A stretch of DNA of 64,000 bases from Channallabes apus (taxonomy: Eukaryota; Chordata; Actinopteri; Siluriformes; Clariidae), in NCBI GenBank assembly GCA_030522415.1, contig CM060107.1:23626571-23690570 (forward strand), read 5' to 3'. The notes beneath the pieces are model-generated. The model was given only the letters and a program-made list of their open reading frames with translations. It searched no databases and had not been told where the DNA came from. The translations under genes and the position numbers were made by a program. Shown piece after piece: positions 47,660-59,293 of this stretch; position 1 is the first letter of the stretch, and each line of letters opens with the position of its first letter.

Positions 47660-48815
47660 TTGACGGTTGTCTGTTACAATATTTTTCTTAAATATTCACC
47701 ATTCAAATAATTGTTTTATGTAGATAAGTTACAGCAGAATTCGTAGAAAACAGACAACATAATGTATTTAGTCTTTCTAAATACCAGAATTGATTTTTAT
47801 TTTGTTTTACTGTTCAAAAGTAGTTATTCTTCAATGAATGTTTTCTATAATGAGGATTAACGTCTGCTTTGGAAGAGAGGTCAAATAAACAAATGTTCAC
47901 AATGGGGAAAAAAAGTTAAATAAAATGCCTTTATTTCACTTCAGAGACCTATGAAAAAATTAATTCTAGTAAGTATAAAACGCCATGGTCAGTTTTTATC
48001 CCATATAATGTACACACATTATATGATAAAAAAAAAAGTAGAAAAAAACAATGATCAGTTCTTATTCAGGACGTCCCATACTATATACACACCACATATG
48101 AAACTATTTTACTGCAGCATTTTTCAGATATGGGGCATTCTCTCTGTGTTGTTCATGAAACTACCGTAATCGCTGTAATATGCGCGCGCACTAAAATCAA
48201 TCGCGGCTGGCTTGACCGTGTTTTTCTGAACCGCGGCTGGCTTTACCGCAGTAAATTAGAGCTGCTGTCAATACTGTATGAACATATGTACAGGTTCTTT
48301 ACTCGTAACTCATTAATAAAGTTCGGCTTCAGAAAAAAAAACGTTTATTGCTAGTGCTCTTTTACCATTTAATGCTTTAACACACACGACTCAGTTTGTT
48401 CAGAAATGGCATCTAACTGGCGAGGCTTTGTCTGAACACTCCGTTTTCACTCGGGTTGGGGGTAAGAAACACACATCTCGGTGTATTAATCCGCGCGCTC
48501 GGTTCGTTATTATTTTATTTATTTATTTATTTACCACAGGACCCATGGGGGCTCCGTAGGTTCAGGTTTTTACACGAAAACGGTGTTTTGTGAATCTCCA
48601 CACTATTAAAAACTGAAATTGCTAATTGTACGTCCTGAGATTAAGATGAACATTAATTGGGAGTCATGAAAGCGAGAATCACATCCAAAAAAGAAAGCTA
48701 AACTTACCTCGAACACGACAAACTCCAGCTGCAGCCACACCGTGTTGTAACCTCCGTGATGATTCCCAACCGACTGATACACAGCGACTCCAAACACGCA
48801 TGCGCAGTTTAATTT
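47660..48815. other. Interval without recognised genes
   Basis: It has a short TTTA run near 48512-48532 and a GCGC-rich patch at 48181-48255. No coding block was identified. Confidence 0.5.
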
Positions 48816-49129
48816 GCACACATTTTCGGCTTCAGTAGACACACAATACTTCAGACTGAAACACGACTGCCCCCTACAGGTAATGAAGGGCATGTTCACA
48901 GCTTCCCGCACGCAGCCGCGCAAAGCCGCGGCAAGTCACGGGATCCCTTTTCTCGAAACGCAGGTTTTTAATGGCGACATCTGTAAGTGTAAACATCACA
49001 TGCTCCTCAGCAGACATATTATAGGTCATACCCTTGTAGTACAGTATTTTGTGATTAGCAGCCAGTTTAACAGAGTTTTTTTTTTAAGGAAATATTGCTG
49101 AATGGAAGAGAATGGTGTGTATCCCTGAT

Positions 49130-50690
49130 ATTGAGGAGTCTGTCTTGTGGAAATAAACCTTTACATTCTTTGATCATGTATGATCACATTCTTCCAGATG
49201 GCAGGAGGATGAGGAGTTTGTGTGATTGGTACAGTATGTGGTGTCTGGTGTCTTTGCATATGCAATGTGTGGTATAAATGTGTGTGATTGAGGGAAGAGT
49301 GAACTGATCATTTTCTCAGCTGGTCTCACTATCCACTGCAGGGTCTTGCTATTTGAGATGGTGCAGTTTCCAAACCAGGCTTTTATACAGCTGTAAAGAA
49401 TGCTCCCCACAGTCTTTCTGTAAAACTTGGGGGGGATAAGAGATGTAGATGGGTTTTTCTCAACCTTTTTGAAAGAAGAGATGAAATGCTTTCATGGCTA
49501 TGAAGCGGATGTTAAGGGACTGCCTAAGGTTATATTTCTGGTGAGCACCAAGGAATCCGGTACTCTTAATGATTTACAGAAAGGACCTATGCTCAGTGGA
49601 CAATGGTCCTTCTGTGCTCTCCTTAAGTCAACACATTTTTTAGTTTTGCCAATGTTTAGAGACAGGTTGGTGTCTCTTAACCAGTTTGCTAATCACTTCA
49701 TGTCTTCCCTGTATTTTGACTGGGTGATGAGCACCATTCTTGTCGTGTCATTAGCGAATTTGATGATGTGGTTAATACCCAGGCCCAGTAGACTCAAGTT
49801 TTCAATTAGTTGCTGAGGAATGATTGGTTCGAATGGTGAGATGAAGTCTGTGAGCATAATTTGAACATCATTTGTGTCCTTATTGTCCAGGTGGGTGAGT
49901 GCTAGATGGAGGTTGGTGGTAATGGTATTGTCCATTGAGTAGTTGGGATAATACAAGGACTACAGGGGGTCCAGTGAATGGAACAGTAGATGCCCTTGGC
50001 TTGCTCATCTGTGACAAACTGTATAATATTTTATACTTTTTCCTTACATTTCTCTTATTTCTGTGTAGCTACTACAGTATGTGATGATGGCCATTGTTAG
50101 AAGCACTAGACAAATACAGTTGAATTGAATTGAACTTCATGGTGATGATCGAGTATAAGGGACAGCAATCATAAAGGCAGCATACAAGAGACTTCTTGGG
50201 TACAGGGACAAAGGCATGTAGGAACAACATCGCTGCTCAGAGAACTGTAGATGTCCAAAAGAACATCTGCTAGTCCAGCAGCTCATCTCATGTTGTTGTA
50301 CTGTAGTTGGTGATGATCTTGATGCCCTGCAACATGTGACATGTGTCACCGCTGTTTTGGAAGTGGCTGTGAATTGTCAGTAGTGAATCCACTTTGCTTT
50401 TATGATGTCCCAAGACAGTTTGGCCCTCACAGTTTTTAGGGATGCTTTCTAAAGGTAAAGGCTCAGTTCCTCTTTAGTACTCACACCACTGCAGTTAGCC
50501 ACAACTTTTGGTTGTAGCATGTGGTGATGGTCTTGGACACAGTAACATCATCAATGCACTGGATGATGTAGCTAGTCACTAATGCCATGTACAGTACTCC
50601 TCCAGGTTAGTGGAATTGCCATTTGTTGCAGTTCTGTGTTGATGTAAACATGCAAGCCAAGACAAGCTTTACTGCATAGAGCTGCATTAC
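49130..50690 (-). pseudogene. Rex1/CR1-like LINE relic, heavily decayed
   Basis: On the plus strand the text reads like the complement of a CR1-clade fish LINE: GGTCTTGCTATTTGAGATGG with GTGCAGTTTCCAAACCAGGC, then AGAGACAGGTTGGTGTCTCT, then TTGATGATGTGGTTAATACC, and further on GTGTTCTTGGACAC-like and GTAGCTAGTCACTAATG segments. These correspond to reverse-transcriptase and linker regions in order. No frame longer than about 130 codons survives. An unrelated GAATTGAATTGAA tail lies at 50120-50135, marking another small insertion. Confidence 0.55.
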
Positions 50691-51074
50691 TGTTGGTGTG
50701 GAAGAAGGCTAGCTTGTCTAGCTGTCTGGAACTCTGTCACTGAGCCATGTCTATGAAAACAAAGATGCAACAGTCTCTATGTTCACTCATTTTAGACTGC
50801 TATAGTCAGTTATAGTCTAAAGAGCAGAATTACTAGTGTTTGTACCCATATGGAAATTTTTATTTAAAAACACATGTGATTCTAATATGTTCCAACAGAA
50901 TATTATAAGGGACATATATGTTGTAAAAACCACATATGCAAAATGCATAATATTTATGTATTTTCAGTCATATATGTTATATATGTCCTACACATGACTA
51001 AAGCCTTATTGATTTTTATGATGCAAAAACATAGTGAAAGATTTCTAATTCAATATCACCCAGATGAGGATGGG

Positions 51075-51300
51075 TTCCCTGTTGAGTCTGGTTCCTCTCA
51101 AGGTTTCTTCCTATTACCATCTCAGGGAGTTTTTCCTTGCCACTGTCGCCCTCGGGCTTGGTCACCAGGGACTATCTGAACATTTTGATTCATACACATT
51201 CACCTTCCATACAAACTTAAATAATTCTTTTGATTGTGTAAAGCTGTTTTGAGACAATGTCAATTGTTAAAAGCGCTATACAAATAAAACTGAATTTGAA
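51075..51300 (+). mobile_element. Teleost LINE 3' end with GAATTT tail
   Basis: The text CAAGGTTTCTTCCTATTACC, CAGGGAGTTTTTCCTTGCCA and AAAGCGCTATACAAATAAAA is a very common fish LINE 3' terminus, here ending in ACTGAATTTGAATCTGAAT repeats. Only the tail is present; the parent clade is not certain. Confidence 0.7.
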
Positions 51301-51952
51301 TCTGAATGTCCACCACATCTCTTGATATGTGTATAAAACCGAGCAGATTACCAGTCAGTATAAGGCTGTACTTAACTCATGCCCTTGTTGTTATCTTGTC
51401 CTAAGTGGAGCCCTATGCCTATAGTCAATCATACTGTATACTGATTTTTAGATGAAACACACATTTAAACTACATACACAAGCACATATTTTGATTACAA
51501 AATTTGTTATTAGAGTGTGTTCTATAATAATAAAGTTACATATTTCACATTTCTTTTTTTCTTTCAAATCCAACATCACCAGATTTCCTTTTCATTTGAC
51601 AATTTCTATATCACAACTTTATAACAGTATTAAGTTTAGTATATACAGCTTTTCAAAATCTCAGAATGATTCTTATGCATTTCATCTCCAACATAGTTAA
51701 TGTCACATATACAAAAATAACCTTCTGAAGCCACTTTTTAACCCCTCGTTTTTTTAACATCTTAGGTCATTGTTCTGGAAACATATTTGTCTCAGCTTTA
51801 TTTACAGTAATATGTTCTGATTTGTTCACAAACAACAGGCCCAGACTGTGCACAATTAATGTAGACAACCAATCCATTGCACTTTTACCCATAATTCCTC
51901 TTGTGATATGTCTCTGTCTATCCCAGCAGTATATCACAAGAGCTTTTTCAAG

Positions 51953-51957
<5 letters not shown>
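51301..51957. other. Interval without recognised features; (TA)n at 51958-51994 follows
   Basis: AT-rich spacer between a LINE tail and the microsatellite that adjoins Tc1 copy E. Confidence 0.55.
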
Positions 51958-51997
<40 letters not shown>

Positions 51998-52991
51998 TGG
52001 CTTGCAAAAGTATTCGGCCCCCTTGAACTTTTCAGCATTTTGTCACATTACAGCCACAAACATGATTCAATTTTATTGGAATTCCACGTGAAAGACCAAT
52101 ACAAATTGGTGTACACGTGAGAAGTGGAACGAAAATCATACTTGAATCCAAACATTTTTTACACATAAATAACTGAAAAGTGGGGTCTGCGTAATTATTC
52201 AGCCCCCTTAGTCAATACTTTGTAGAACCACCTTTTGCTGCAATTACAGCTGCCAGTCTTTTAGGGTATGTCTCTACCAGCTTTGCACATCTAGAGACTG
52301 AAATCCTTGCCCATTGTTATTTACAAAACAGCTCCGGCTCAGTCAGATTAGATGGACAGCGTTTGTGAACAGCAGTTTTCAGATCTTGCCACAGACTCTT
52401 GATTAGATTTAGATCTGGACTTTGACTGGGCCATTCTAACACATGGATATGTTTTGTTTTAAACCATTCCATTGTTGCCCTGGCTTTACAGTGGTTACAC
52501 AATCGGAGCGTCGTATTTAACGTCGCTGCCGCATTACGGCATGTGCATTTGCTGGCTTTTACCACTGAGTGGCGCTATATAACTACAGACTGACGCCTCA
52601 TGCCTTAGTTCATTCTCTGCCTCATTAATGAGACGCGTCCCATTAAATAATACACGTAGTAGCCAATAACATCAAGTGAAACACTGTAGTTGACCGAATT
52701 CATAATCACAGTACTATAATTACAGTACAAATGTAGAATTCAAATTAAATCAAATCTTATTAAGATCAAATTTAAGCACAATAAATATTAACACAGTGAG
52801 CCTTTAGATTTTATCACGTGTAATTAGAAAAGAAGTGTGTAGGGTTTTATATAAATATAAATTTCTAAACCAATAAGATCAAATAACACCAAGTTATTAT
52901 TATAACAGGCTTACTTCGTCACTTACCTAGAGCTTGCTTTCAAAGAAGTCGAGTGGCTTATTAACGTCTCTGGGGTGCATTGGCTCTAAGT

Positions 52992-53065
52992 GCCCGCTTG
53001 GTGTAGCGGTTAGAGCACTCGGCCAGAGATCTACAAAGTGCCGGGTCAAATCCCAAGTGATGATG
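52992..53065 (+). ncRNA. tRNA-like Pol III promoter unit, left arm
   Basis: A box-like TTGGTGTAGCGGTTAGAGCA and B box-like GGGTCAAATCC are spaced as in tRNA genes. The acceptor ends do not pair well, so this is tRNA-like rather than a tRNA. It is the mirror of 55738-55811. It could be a SINE head or a tRNA relic. Confidence 0.45.
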
Positions 53066-53271
53066 TTTTAAAATTGTTTTATTTTAAAACTAAATAAAAT
53101 GTTTTAAGTGCGCTTAAGGTAGAGTCTTATAAAGGCTATGTAGACTTATATAGTTTTATTATATATTTTTTGCACATTAATCTGAGTCCTCATCTGTTAG
53201 ATCTGTTTAGTTTTTTTTTTTTTTTTCCTGCTGGCACGAATACGTGGCTCCATCCCTTTCCCGCCTATTCA

Positions 53272-53344
53272 GGGAGCCTACGGAGTGAGCGTAAGTCCGC
53301 GGCGTTTCACGCGGGTGACCCGGGTTCGATCCCTGCGTGATACT
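53272..53344 (+). ncRNA. Second tRNA-like unit (tRNA-Glu-like 3' half)
   Basis: The text GCGTTTCACGCGGGTGACCC followed by GGGTTCGATCCC resembles the anticodon and T arms of tRNA-Glu (TTC) or tRNA-Asp. The 5' half does not fold. It lies in the segment present only in the left arm. Confidence 0.4.
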
Positions 53345-53492
53345 GTTTAAAATTTTTTTATTTTAATTATAGCAAAATAAAAATAAAACATATTTTTAAA
53401 TGTTTTATTTTGATTTTGCTTCAGCATACTATAGGAAAAACAGCAAACTCGCACGCAACCAGTTTGTATTCTTTAAATTTAGGGAAGTGACA

Positions 53493-53525
<33 letters not shown>

Positions 53526-55039
53526 CATTATACTAGTGGATTATTCAGTGAAACGAGGCTCAGCTGAAAGATGTTAGGCTATCAGTCACTTAACCCCAAA
53601 TAAAAGGTATTTCTGAGTGTTCTTATATAGTTGTAAAATAACAAATGTACAAACGGTGCGCACTGAATATTAAACCTATACCAGGCATGATGATTTTTTT
53701 TTAGTTTGTTTGCTGTTTTTTCTATAGTATGCTGAGCAAAATAAAAAAAACATTGGTTAGTTTTCCAATGCTGTGTCCTGTGTGTGCTTTACAATGCCAG
53801 ACAACATTCAAATGCAAAGTTTTCGCCCTCCCCCTATACATTCAGGACCTCTCACCACTTCCCCAATCTGAGGCTCTTATGCCTCAGACTTTCAGTCAGT
53901 AGCGGACTGGGACCAAAAAGTGGCCCTGGACTTTCTGGCCCACAGCAGCCCACATCATAATACACTGGCTCATTAATGTAGAGATATATTTTAACATCAG
54001 TTACTAGTATAAAAAAATAACACAATACGGAAAGCAATGCTATTTAAACATATTATTTGAAGCATCACTGAACATACATTGGGTCATATTAGTGAAACAA
54101 AGGAAAGAACATCAAGACAAACTACATATAAATCTATAAAGACAATATTTTAAAAAGAATGGCAATAAAACTGAACAGGTAAGCTGAAATAAAATCAGTA
54201 GCAGCATTACTTTTTAATTAATATTGTCTACCATAATAATTACTAGCAGGAGGTAATGCTGCTACTAATTTTATTCCAGCTTACCTGTTCAGTTTGATTG
54301 TGATTCTTTTCACTTGGCTCTGGTAGATCAGGGGAGACGTGTTGGTCATCATGAGCAGGCACTGGTTCATCATCACTGACCTGCTGCACTTACAGTTTAC
54401 ACTGATGAGTGGTAGATCTTACACTGCATCACGATGATACCCCCTGCCAAATGTTCATGATATCTCACAAACAAAAAGGCAAATTTGTCTTTTCCTCATA
54501 AAGTGTTTAGGTCAAATTCCACCCATACAAGTGTGACAAATATGCAAATAAAAAAATCAGGAAGGGGCAACTACTTTTCCATGGCACTGCACATGTAGTC
54601 AGATTGTTCCACTAGGATGAAACTGTGCCAGGTGGAGTTAAAGCACTTTTACAATCACACTAACTTTACACTGATCTGAATCACTTTGAATAATGAAGTT
54701 ATTGTTCTTTCCTTTTTTTTTTTTTTTTTTTACAAATATGACCCAATATATGTTCAGTGATACTTTTTATTTACATTTTTGTTTGTTATATTTCTATACT
54801 AGTATGTGGTTTTAAAAAAATAATCTCCACTTTAATGAGCCAGTGTATTCTTCTTCCTCTTTTTAAAAGGCAGAATCTGTTCATTTGAAGCATTTCACTG
54901 CATTTACCTCTAAAGCTTTTTCTTATTTTCGTGTACTTTTCAGCTCCACCTTTTCTTCTTCCTCCATTTCATTCATTGAAATTATTAATTTGCTTAAACA
55001 ACTTCGCTGCATGGAGGGATATATAGAGGGAGCGAAACA

Positions 55040-55051
55040 TGCGCATGCGCA
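55040..55051. promoter_or_regulatory. NRF1-type palindrome inside the foldback element
   Basis: It is the same 12-mer TGCGCATGCGCA as in the two EnSpm 5' regions. It lies in the unpaired part of the right arm, in GC-richer DNA that could be a promoter. Confidence 0.4.
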
Positions 55052-55573
55052 GTAACAAACACAGTTAGCTTCTCAGCTTTGTTTTTGATGTTGCTCGCGG
55101 GAGTGTAACAGCCCGTTAATTCATGTAATGATAAGATGGACAAACTTGTCGATGTCCGTTCTTTATTTTGCTGCATATTGTCAGGTTATAGTACAAACTT
55201 TCGGGTAGATCCTGTTATTAAATCAAACTAAAAACGAGTGAAAAGAATACAAAACTCAGACTCTATATCCCAGATACCCATCTCGCGTCCAACTTCACAC
55301 ACACCGGACCACATTACCCACAATGCATCTCCCGCACTGGACTACACTCCCGTAAACAGCTGTCGTAAAATCAACGTCTCTCTCCTGCAACAACACGCTC
55401 TTTGTCGGCGGCGCCCGCGCACTCCTACATATGATTAGGAAAGAGATGCAATATTATGGTTTCATAATAGAAAAGAAATACCTTTTATTTGGGGTTAAAT
55501 GACTGATGTGCCTAACATCTTTCAGCTGAGCCTCGTTTCACTGAATAATCCACCACACACAATCAGTATAATG

Positions 55574-55604
<31 letters not shown>

Positions 55605-55737
55605 CGTCACTCCCCTAAATTTAAAGAATACAAACTGGTTGCGTGCGAGTTTGCTGTTTTTCCTATAGTATGCTGAAGCAAAATCAATTTTGTTTTATTT
55701 TTATTTTGCTATAATTAAAATAAAACAATTTTTAAGA

Positions 55738-55811
55738 CATCATCACTCAGGATTCGAACCAGCACTTTGTAGATCACTGGCCGAGCGCTCTAACTGCTAG
55801 ACCAAGCAGGC
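55738..55811 (-). ncRNA. tRNA-like Pol III promoter unit, right arm
   Basis: The minus strand carries TTGGTCTAGCAGTTAGAGCG (A box-like) and GGTTCGAATCC, which is a perfect B box. It is the better preserved of the two mirrored copies. The acceptor stem is not formed and no T-run terminator follows at once. Confidence 0.5.
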
Positions 55812-57341
55812 ACTTGGAAACAATGCACCCCAGAGACGTTAATAAGCCACTCGTCTTCTTTGAAAGCAAGCTCTAGGTAAGTGACGAAGCAAGCCTGTTA
55901 TAATAATAACTTTGTGTTATTTGATCTTATTGGTTTAGAAATTTATATTTAAATGAATAGTAAACTTGGCCGATTTCGTTATAATTTTGTTTGATGAGTG
56001 GGGCTTGAAAATTCTCTTGAAAAATATGGTCATTTATTTCAGTTAATAAATCTACTATAAATTTTTTTTTTTACTCATTATTGTACAGTACACATCAATA
56101 GCTCTGGTTCAGATTTTTCATGTTTGTTGTGGAAATTACCATCACTGTTGTATTTACTGCGATGAATGAAAATGTCATTTTTCGCTACCTGGCGGCCATT
56201 TTACGAATGACTTTGAAATGCAACTGATTTATTTTGGCCGCTGTTGCCTTTAAACGGTGGTATGCGCGGCGGGATGGTTATTCCGATTGTGTAACCAGTG
56301 TATGTTTAGGGTCGTTGTCCTGCTGGAAGGTGAACCTCCACCCCAGTCTCAAGTCTTTTGCAGACTCCAAGAGGTTTTCTTCCAAGATTGCCCTGTATTT
56401 GGCTCCATCCATCACCTCTGACCAGCTTCCCTGTCCCTGCTGAAGAGAAGCACCCCCAGAGCATGATGCTGCCACCACCATATTTGACAGGGGGATGGTG
56501 TGTTCAGAGTGATGTGCAGTGTTAGTTTTCCGCCACACATAGCGTTTTGCATTTTGGCCAAAAAGTTCCATTTTGGTCTCATCTGACCAGAGCACCTTCT
56601 TCCACATGTTTGCTGTGCAAACGGGACGTTTTATGGTTTTCTGTTAACAATGGCTTTCTTCTTGCCACTCTTCCATAAAGGCCAACTTTGTGCAGTGCAT
56701 GACTAATAGTCCTATGGACAGATTCCCCCACCTGAGCTGTAGATCTCTGCAGCTCGTCCAGAGTCACCATGGACTTCTTGGCTGCATTTCTGATCAGCGC
56801 TCTCCTTGTTCGGCCTGTGAGTTTAGGTGGACGGCCTTGTCTTGGTAGGTTTACAGTTGTGCCATACTCCTTCCATTTCTGAATGATCGCTTGAACAGTG
56901 CTCCGTGGGATGTTCAAGGCTTTGGAAATCTTTTTGTAGCCTAAGCCTGCTTTAAATTTCTCCCTGACCTGTCTGGTGTGTTCTTTGGACTTCATGGTGT
57001 TGTTGCTCCCAATATTCTCTTAGACAACCTTTGAGGCAGTCACAGAGCAGCTGTATTTGTACTGACATTAGATTACACACAGGTGCACTCTATTTAGTCA
57101 TTAGCACTCATCAGGCAATGTCTATGGGCAACTGACTGCCCTCAGACCAAAGGGGGCTGAATAATTATGCACACCCCACTTTTCAGTTATTTATTTGTAA
57201 AAAAAATGTTCCACTTCTCAAGTGTACACCACTTTGTATAGGTCTTTCACGTGGAGTTCTAATAAAATGGATTCATGTTTGTGGCTGTAATGTGACAAAA
57301 TGTGGAAACGTTCAAGGGGGCAAAATACTTTTGCAAGCCAC

Positions 57342-57347
<6 letters not shown>

Positions 57348-57388
<41 letters not shown>
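57348..57388. repeat. (TA)n microsatellite
   Basis: It adjoins the right tip of Tc1 copy E. A similar run at 51958-51994 adjoins its left tip, so the Tc1 sits inside a TA microsatellite. Another (TA)n lies at 57549-57600. Confidence 0.95.
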
Positions 57389-57391
<3 letters not shown>

Positions 57392-57545
57392 TTAATTCAT
57401 TCATTTTCTATACCGCTTAATCCTGTGTTCAGGGTCGCGGGGGACCTGGAGCCTATCCCAGGAGACTTCGGGCACTAGGCGGGGTACACCCTGGACAGGG
57501 TGCCAATCCATCGCAGGGCACACACACATACACACACTCACACAC

Positions 57546-57548
<3 letters not shown>
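57389..57548. repeat. Teleost dispersed repeat (GGGTCGCGGGGGACCTGGAG type)
   Basis: The text CATTTTCTATACCGCTTAAT, CCTGGAGCCTATCCCAGGAG and GGGTACACCCTGGACAGGGT is a very common fish interspersed repeat ending in CACACA. I recognise it but cannot name its parent element with confidence. Confidence 0.65.
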
Positions 57549-57600
<52 letters not shown>

Positions 57601-57705
57601 TCAGCAAAAGAAGAAACGCCCCTTTTTCAGGACTGTGTATTTCAACAATAATGTTGTAAAAATCCAAATAACTTTACAGATCTTCATTGTAAAGGATTTA
57701 AACAA
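57601..57705 (+). mobile_element. Tc1-like family 5, left end fragment
   Basis: The text CTCAGCAAAAGAAGAAACGC, CCCTTTTTCAGGACTG and AAATCCAAATAACTTTACAG is the terminal repeat of another fish Tc1 family. It is cut after about 105 bp by the DIRS element. Confidence 0.7.
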
Positions 57706-59080
57706 TGTTCCCTTTTCGAGGCTTCGCTCAATGCTGCGTTAGAACGCTTATGGGAACTATCTTGTCGCATTGCGGGCCGTGAAGCATGTGTGGAAAAACG
57801 CCATTATCTGGCTATATATAACCTCGGTCAGGTGGAGGTTATAAATACCGGAAAGCCGGCAACAAATCCTCAGATCATTTGTCTTCAATGCCGACTTGTG
57901 ATCGCGTGTGTGCAGCAAGCATTTAAAAAAAAAAAAGCCATTCTTAACAGAGAGAGAAAAAAGCAATAAAACTCACCAGATATAATGGCCGATATCCTTG
58001 GACTTGAAGGAGAGTGTGAGCACTGTGATAATCTCCAGATGAAGGTGCTACGAGCGCGTCTCGCGTTCTTTAGGGAGCCACGAGCCGCTCTGCACTCCTG
58101 GGGCTCACAGGTTGATTTGGCCGAGGCACGAGAGACGGAGCCCCTCCTTTCTCTCGCCTCCTCCCCGGATCATGCTCTCTCTCCCTCCACTTCGCGAGCG
58201 CACTTCGGTGCTTCTCGGGAGTGTTTGGGAGAGACTCACTCTCTTGCTTCTTTTGAAATGGATGTAGCTACCTCAGAACGATCCTCTAGGGATGATAAAG
58301 AGTATGAGGAATTAATTGAGGTTATAACACGGGCAGTCGAACGTTTACACATTGACTGGCCACAGGAGCAAGCTCATACAAAACGTTCCAAACTGGATGA
58401 CAGATTTCTGTCGGGTGGCCAGGAGATGGCGCCACAACTCCGCTCTCTCCCCTTTTTTGATGATCTCCACAACGAGTTATCTCGTTCATGGAGACGTCCT
58501 TTTTCTTCCCGTATTTTTGTATCTTCAACTTCGTTTTATTCGAACATTGTTGATGCAAAGGCACAGGGTTATGTGATGATGCCCCAGATTGAGGAAACGC
58601 TCGCGGGCTATCTCGCTCCTGGAACATCATCCTCATTAAAAAAGCCAACCCTTCCCTCCAAGACATGTAGAACATCTTCTACCCTGTTAGGGAAGGCGTT
58701 CCAAGCAGCTGGTCAGGCCGGCGCTTCCTTGCACACCATGGCGGTTTTGCAGGCGTATCAGGCTGACCTGCTGAATGATCTGAGCACGAGCGGCAATATG
58801 AATCAAGAAGCGTTCATAGAATTACGCCGGGCTACTGATCTGTCCCTGTGTGCGACGAAACAGACAGCCCGTGCTATTGGCCGTTCTATGGCCTCCCTGG
58901 TGTCTGCAGAGAGGCACCTCTGGCTAAATCTAACTGGCATTAAGGACAAAGATCGGGCATTCTCAAGATCTCGATGCTCCCATCTCACCCTCAGGCCTAT
59001 TTGGCGAAGCAGTAAATACTGTCGCCACCAGATTTAGAGAGGTTAGTCTCTATGAACAAGCTTTTGGGAAATTTATCCCA
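57706..59080 (+). mobile_element. DIRS-like retrotransposon, copy B, cut by EnSpm
   Basis: The leader from GTTCCCTTTTCGAGGCTTCG, with a TATATAACC promoter-like stretch near 57815, precedes the gag frame at 57985. The gag reading continues in a shifted frame up to 59080, where EnSpm copy C begins. Reverse transcriptase and recombinase are absent from the window. Confidence 0.8.
57985..59037 (+). pseudogene. DIRS Gag-like protein, C-terminus frameshifted
   Basis: The 350-codon frame has an N-terminal coiled segment (GECEHCDNLQMKVLRARLAF), an acidic Ser-rich middle, and the block typical of fish DIRS Gag: FSSRIFVSSTSFYSN, KKPTLPSKTCRTSS, FQAAGQAGASLHTMAVLQAY and ATKQTARAIGRSMASLVSAE. Near 58957-58970 the frame shifts: after DRAF the expected LLDAPISPSGLFGEAV text continues in another frame to 59080. 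The protein would be a capsid-like RNA-binding subunit. No catalytic domain is present. Confidence 0.82.
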
Positions 59081-59293
59081 CACTGAAAAAAGTAAACCAT
59101 AGCTGTCATTCGTTTAATGTGTTTTTTCCATTAGTTAAAAAATTATTAATTTGCTCTTTTAAACTAAGGTGTCTAATTTATGCTTGTGGGTGAATCTTTT
59201 TTTTTTTACTTTAGTATAATGCTAATAACAGCAGGGAACCAAAGTGAAATATTTAATTTTGATCAAGGCACTTTTATTAGGTTGAGTGTGATT

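Larger units (their letters stand above)
37016..48983. mobile_element. Large TIR element E2, unclassified, relative of E1
   Basis: The left end CAGATGTCGCCCTTAAAACC (37016) and right end complement CAGATGTCGCCATTAAAAAC (ending 48983) form a clear inverted repeat that continues into CCTGCG and GC-rich CCGCGGGAT-type sequence. TA lies on both sides (37014-37015 and 48984-48985). Subterminal 230 bp (left) and 150 bp (right) match E1. The 12 kb interior holds an EnSpm 5' fragment, a duplicated 1.1 kb block, a Tc1 end and a small TIR element. No transposase of its own was recognised. Confidence 0.72.
52850..55955. repeat. Giant imperfect palindrome
   Basis: Inverse matches run in order: 52870-53090 with 55735-55950, 53345-53620 with 55480-55735 (including GTTTGTATTCTTTAAATTTA and a (GT)n facing a (CA)n), 53945-53975 with 54825-54850, 54065-54090 with 54735-54760, and 54165-54200 with 54255-54292 at the centre. 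The left arm has an extra 250 bp (53095-53345). Spacing differs between arms, so deletions and insertions followed the duplication. Confidence 0.88.
52489..56300. mobile_element. 3.8 kb foldback TIR element with tRNA-like boxes
   Basis: The ends CAGTGGTTACACAATCGG (52489) and, in complement, CACTGGTTACACAATCGG (to 56300) are 18 bp inverted repeats with one mismatch. They are flanked by TA at 52487-52488 and 56301-56302 inside the Tc1 transposase, so a TA duplication is likely. The interior from about 52850 to 55955 is an imperfect palindrome. No transposase frame was found. It may be a non-autonomous pogo/Tc1-type element enlarged by an inverted duplication. Confidence 0.82.
52212..56995 (-). 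pseudogene. Tc1 family 4 transposase, frameshifted and split
   Basis: The N-terminal part (56579-56995, 138 codons) has the helix-turn-helix region and GRPPK motif. The middle part (56301-56607) has LWSDETKMELFG (first Asp) and QQDNDPKHT (second Asp). Beyond the 3.8 kb insertion, 52317-52485 has [21 protein letters not shown] frameshift separates the first two parts near 56580-56610. The third catalytic site reads DLNLIK where the family has DLNPIE, so the Glu is replaced by Lys. A TAA at 52317-52319 ends the C-terminal part early; the family stop would lie at 52212-52214. Confidence 0.92.
51995..57343 (-). mobile_element. Tc1-like transposon, family 4, copy E, split by a foldback element
   Basis: Tips CAGTGGCTTGCAAAAGTATT (51995) and its complement ending at 57343 lie in TA-rich flanks. 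The transposase runs on the minus strand and is interrupted between 52489 and 56300. Outside that insertion the element is about 1.54 kb, a normal size. Confidence 0.93.
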
